In this document: in pieces, positions 13,200-13,297 of the stretch
Position numbering within the stretch: position 1 is the first letter of the stretch
Layout: each line of letters starts with the position of its first letter
Source: Planctomycetota bacterium
GTDB taxonomy: Bacteria > Planctomycetota > Planctomycetia > Isosphaerales > Isosphaeraceae
DNA length: 13,297 nucleotides
Assembly (NCBI GenBank): GCA_021778575.1
Contig: JAJYCH010000047.1
Span: 1-13,297 of the forward strand
Direction: 5' to 3'
The notes under the pieces: generated by a model
What the model saw: only the letters and a program-made list of their open reading frames with translations
The model's database searches: none
What the model was told of the DNA's origin: nothing
Program-made: the position numbers and the translations under genes

Positions 13200-13251
13200 G
13201 GGGGCTCTGGTCGACCCTACCCTCGGCATTGCGACGAAGCCCTCATCTGGA

Positions 13252-13297
13252 GTGCGAGAGCTTGCTCTCGCTCTGGCGACCGGAGCTTGCTCCGAGC
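13252..13297. repeat. Hairpin repeat cut by the window edge
   Basis: GCGAGAGC-TT-GCTCTCGC (13254-13271) is followed 9 nt later by CGGAGC-TT-GCTCCG (13281-13294). The two hairpins share the core GAGCTTGCTC, so this looks like the start of an array of palindromic intergenic units that continues past the right edge. It differs in sequence from the repeat at 4848-4970. Confidence 0.65.

Noticed and set aside
13089..13229. N-terminal extension of the MoeA-like gene to ATG 13229
   Set aside because: GGAGG before GTG 13088 and the MoeA N-terminus fix the start; the extension is Pro/Arg-rich and unlike the family.

Overview
The window looks like chromosomal DNA of a GC-rich planctomycete, most likely of the Isosphaeraceae/Gemmatales type. 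The evidence is the adjacent DUF1549/DUF1553 and DUF1501 genes, which are a planctomycete hallmark, several secreted proteins of no recognised family, and hairpin-rich intergenic repeats whose translation gives the 'FPRSAWE / PTRSVGT'-like peptides I recall from planctomycete annotations. The lineage is inferred from gene content; there is no rRNA or other marker.

Layout. Positions 1-619 hold no convincing gene but contain two strong inverted repeats. Positions 620-3423 carry three minus-strand genes for exported proteins of unknown function, largely separated by terminator-like hairpins. The middle one is a remarkable Gly/Cys-rich protein with four near-identical CxxCGGKGCGxC blocks. Positions 3743-4231 (plus) encode a nucleoside 2-deoxyribosyltransferase-family protein. 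It overlaps tail-to-tail with a minus-strand lipoprotein-like gene (4215-about 4919), whose 5' end runs into a three-hairpin palindromic repeat at 4848-4970. Next come two minus-strand genes in a probable operon: the DUF1549/DUF1553 protein (6485-8242), then the Tat-exported DUF1501 protein (5148-6440). A second minus-strand pair is a zinc-ribbon membrane protein (9670-10104) and a PlsC-type acyltransferase (8391-9668), one base apart. Divergent from it is an RbsA/MglA-type sugar ABC ATPase (10310-11848) with no permease or binding protein in view. It converges on a MoeA-family gene (11853-13088) that has lost several motifs normally conserved in MoeA. The right edge is cut inside another hairpin repeat.

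Functional reading. There is no single large system here. The window is a mosaic of small units: envelope or secreted proteins at the left, the DUF1549/DUF1501 export pair in the middle, a lipid acyltransferase unit, an isolated sugar-transport ATPase and a divergent molybdenum-cofactor gene. The points most worth a second look are the Cys-block protein, the motif-eroded MoeA, and the repeat that occupies the start region of the lipoprotein gene. I found no CRISPR array, tRNA, rRNA, transposase or phage gene.
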